From NCBI GenBank assembly GCA_963846925.1, contig CAWJXW010000009.1, positions 186,001 through 250,000 on the forward strand: a stretch of DNA of 64,000 nucleotides, given 5' to 3'. Each line of letters starts with the position of its first letter. The stretch's first letter is position 1. Positions 62,355-64,000 of this stretch are shown piece after piece. Made by a program: the position numbers and the translations under genes. Under the pieces are notes generated by a model. It was not told the DNA's origin. It searched no databases and saw nothing but the letters and a program-made list of their open reading frames with translations. The stretch comes from JAQBQB01 sp963846925. Its GTDB lineage: Bacteria > Gemmatimonadota > Gemmatimonadetes > Gemmatimonadales > Gemmatimonadaceae.

Positions 62355-63335
62355 ATGCCAGTCATCACGTATAGAGACGCGCTGAACGCGGCGCTTCGTG
62401 AAGAGATGCAGCGCGACGACCGCGTCTTCCTCATGGGCGAGGAAGTCGCCGTCTACCAGGGCGCGTACAAGGTCTCGAAAGGACTCCTCCAGGAGTTCGG
62501 CGAGATGCGGGTCGTCGACACGCCGATCACCGAGCTCGGGTTCGCGGGCGTCGGCGTCGGCGCGGCGATGGTCGGGCTGCGTCCGATCATCGAGTTCATG
62601 ACCTGGAACTTCGCCGTCCTCGCGCTGGACCAGGTGCTGAACTCCGCGGCGAAGATGCTCTACATGTCGGGCGGCCAGTTCAACATCCCGATCGTCTTCC
62701 GGGGGCCCAACGGCGCGGCGCTGCAACTGTCGGCGCAACACTCGCAGGCCTTCGAGTCCTGGCTCGCGCACATCCCGGGCATCAAGGTGATCTCGCCCAG
62801 CACGCCGTACGATGCCAAGGGGTTGCTCAAGTCGGCCATTCGCGACGACAACCCGGTGTGCTTTCTCGAAGGAGAAATGCTCTACAACACCAAGGGCGAG
62901 GTGCCGGACGAGGATTATCTGATTCCGATCGGCAAGGCGGACCTCAAGCGCGAAGGCGACCACGCGTCGATCATCGCCGCCGGCAAGATGGCGCTCGTCG
63001 CGATGCAGGCCGCCGACCAGTTGGCGAAGGACGGCATCAACGTGGACGTCGTCGATCTTCGCACCGTTCGGCCGATGGACGTGGACGCGATCAAGGCGTC
63101 GGTCGAGAAGACGAATCGGGCCGTGGTGCTCGAGGAAGGTTGGGAGATCGCGGGCATCGGCGCTCAAGTCGTAGACTACATCCAGCGCGACTGCTTCGAC
63201 TCGCTCGACGCCCCCGTGCTGCGCGTCCACCAGGCCGACGTGCCGATGCCGTATGCGAAGAACCTCGAGCGCGCCGCCAAGCCCGATGCGGCCAAGACGG
63301 TCGCCGCGATTCGCAAAGTCATGTACCTCGAATAG
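62355..63335 (+). CDS. pdhB: Pyruvate dehydrogenase E1 component, beta subunit
   Basis: 326 residues. Opening VITYRDALNAALREEMQRDDRVFLMGEEV, then TPITELGFAGVGVGAAMVGLRPIIEFMTWNF and SGGQFNIPIVFRGPNG, all standard for E1-beta of the alpha-beta type. Pairs with the gene just upstream. ATG 62355, 12 bases after pdhA. Complete with YLE at the end. Confidence 0.96.
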   Translation: MPVITYRDALNAALREEMQRDDRVFLMGEEVAVYQGAYKVSKGLLQEFGEMRVVDTPITELGFAGVGVGAAMVGLRPIIEFMTWNFAVLALDQVLNSAAKMLYMSGGQFNIPIVFRGPNGAALQLSAQHSQAFESWLAHIPGIKVISPSTPYDAKGLLKSAIRDDNPVCFLEGEMLYNTKGEVPDEDYLIPIGKADLKREGDHASIIAAGKMALVAMQAADQLAKDGINVDVVDLRTVRPMDVDAIKASVEKTNRAVVLEEGWEIAGIGAQVVDYIQRDCFDSLDAPVLRVHQADVPMPYAKNLERAAKPDAAKTVAAIRKVMYLE

Positions 63336-63340
63336 ACGCC

Positions 63341-64000
63341 ATGGCCACCAAAGTCTTCATGGAGGCGCTCTCCCCCACGATGGAAGAGGGGCGCCTCGTC
63401 AAATGGCTGAAGAACGAAGGCGATGCCGTGAAGAGCGGCGACGTCCTCGCCGAAGTGGAGACGGACAAGGCGGTCATGGAGCTCGTCGCGCGCGGCGACG
63501 GCGTACTGCGCAAGCGCCTCGTCAACGAAGGGGAAGCGAGACCGGTCGGGCAGCTCGTGGCGGTGATCGGCGGCGCCGGACGAGAATATCGATTCGTTGA
63601 TAGCGGAGGCGGGAGCGGCAGCGGCTCCAGCCGCTGCGGCTGGACAGCCGGACGGCTCGACAGCTGGACAGCAGGAAAAGACGCAGCCTGCTGGGCCGCC
63701 GACCGCCCCCACGGCCGTCGCTCCTCCGCCGCCACCGCCGCCTCCGTCCAGCCGTCCAGCCGTCCAGCCGTCCAGCGGCTCCACCGCCGCAACCGGCAAC
63801 GGCGGCCAAGTCAGGTCCTCGCCCCTAGCACGTCGCCTCGCCTCCGACCGAGGGCTCGATATATCGGGACTTCAGGGCTCCGGACCCGGGGGGCGGATCA
63901 TCAAGCGCGACATCGAGGCCGCAGCCAGCGCGCCGGCTGCAGTTGGCCGTCCAGCCGTCCAGCCGTCCAGCGGTCAAGCCGATTTCGAGGACATCGGCCT
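63341..64000 (+). pseudogene. pdhC: Dihydrolipoamide acetyltransferase (E2), 5' part, frame interrupted
   Basis: The gene runs past the right edge. The lipoyl domain is complete (MEALSPTMEEGRLVKWLKNEGDAV, lipoyl Lys in VETDKAVMEL). An extra base near 63571-63577 shifts the frame after VIGGA; in the corrected frame the protein continues DENIDSLIAEAG, an Ala/Pro linker, then the E3/E1-binding domain SPLARRLASDRGLDISGLQGSGPGGRI. The linkers on both sides of that domain are encoded by octamer arrays (63638-63669, 63744-63778, 63947-63978), giving peptides such as RPAVQPSS. The catalytic domain is not in the window. Confidence 0.9.
63638..63978. repeat. Three octamer arrays inside the pdhC linker
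   Basis: Array 1 (63638-63669): GGCTGGAC, AGCCGGAC, GGCTCGAC, AGCTGGAC. Array 2 (63744-63775): four CCGTCCAG. Array 3 (63947-63978): three CCGTCCAG and CGGTCAAG. Array 1 is in the opposite orientation to arrays 2 and 3. All fall in the flexible linkers of E2 and keep the frame. Confidence 0.93.

Overview
The window is about 64 kb of very GC-rich chromosome from a diderm bacterium. Outer-membrane beta-barrel proteins, many lipoproteins with clear lipoboxes, GTG/TTG starts, a complete pyruvate dehydrogenase/lipoate set and a di-haem peroxidase point to an aerobic heterotroph. My best guess is Gemmatimonadota or a close relative, from overall style only. There are no rRNA or tRNA genes, no CRISPR array, no phage and no transposase gene. 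About ten single-base reading-frame breaks in otherwise well-conserved genes (peroxidase, alpha/beta hydrolase, M3 peptidase four times, a methyltransferase, gcvP, pdhC) look like uncorrected sequencing or assembly indels rather than decay.

Layout. 1-8.7 kb: end of a barrel protein, di-haem peroxidase, VOC dioxygenase-like and hydrolase genes, Dcp-type peptidase, pyrimidine-nucleoside phosphorylase, TPR and YtxH proteins. 8.9-13.7 kb: an overlapping run of CheY, response regulator-diguanylate cyclase, GAF protein, ligA and a V4R protein. 13.7-18.4 kb: phosphoribosyltransferase, TPR, ParA, lipoprotein, acyl-CoA synthetase. 18.8-21.6 kb (minus): pterin-type operon of PTPS, SDR, Trm112-like protein and epimerase, preceded by a candidate structured RNA with its own promoter and terminator. 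22.0-33.1 kb (minus): a tightly overlapping operon with a NurA-like nuclease, a HerA-like ATPase, Mre11/SbcD and Rad50/SbcC, an archaeal-style DNA-end-processing set, together with methyltransferases and an Lrp-type domain. 33.3-38.2 kb: aminotransferase, a degenerate DEAD-box protein with a DbpA RNA-binding domain, thymidine kinase, folE, coaE. 38.5-42.8 kb: gcvH, gcvP and a LipM-like octanoyltransferase. 42.9-50.3 kb: a Dpp/Opp peptide ABC transporter (five genes) and a POT peptide symporter. 50.3-51.4 kb: gene-free, with two related inverted-repeat elements. 51.4-60.1 kb: POTRA-type barrel protein, coiled-coil protein, C26 amidohydrolase, glycosyltransferase, DUF3108 protein, a deoxyhypusine-synthase-like protein, a glycine oxidase-like protein. 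60.3-64 kb: lipA-pdhA-pdhB-pdhC, cut by the window end.

The most unusual DNA-level feature is a dispersed family of tandem octamers (GGTCCACC, TAGCTGTC and CCGTCCAG themes, always 8-bp period). They sit between genes, often as facing inverted arrays able to form long stems. They also run into coding sequence, supplying the oppF N-terminus, two stop codons and the Pro/Ala linkers of PdhC. The second is a pair of 150-180 bp MITE-like palindromic elements whose two arms co-vary. Functionally the window joins peptide uptake and cleavage (Dpp, POT, Dcp), lipoate-dependent central metabolism (LipA, LipM, PDH, glycine cleavage) and DNA-end repair.
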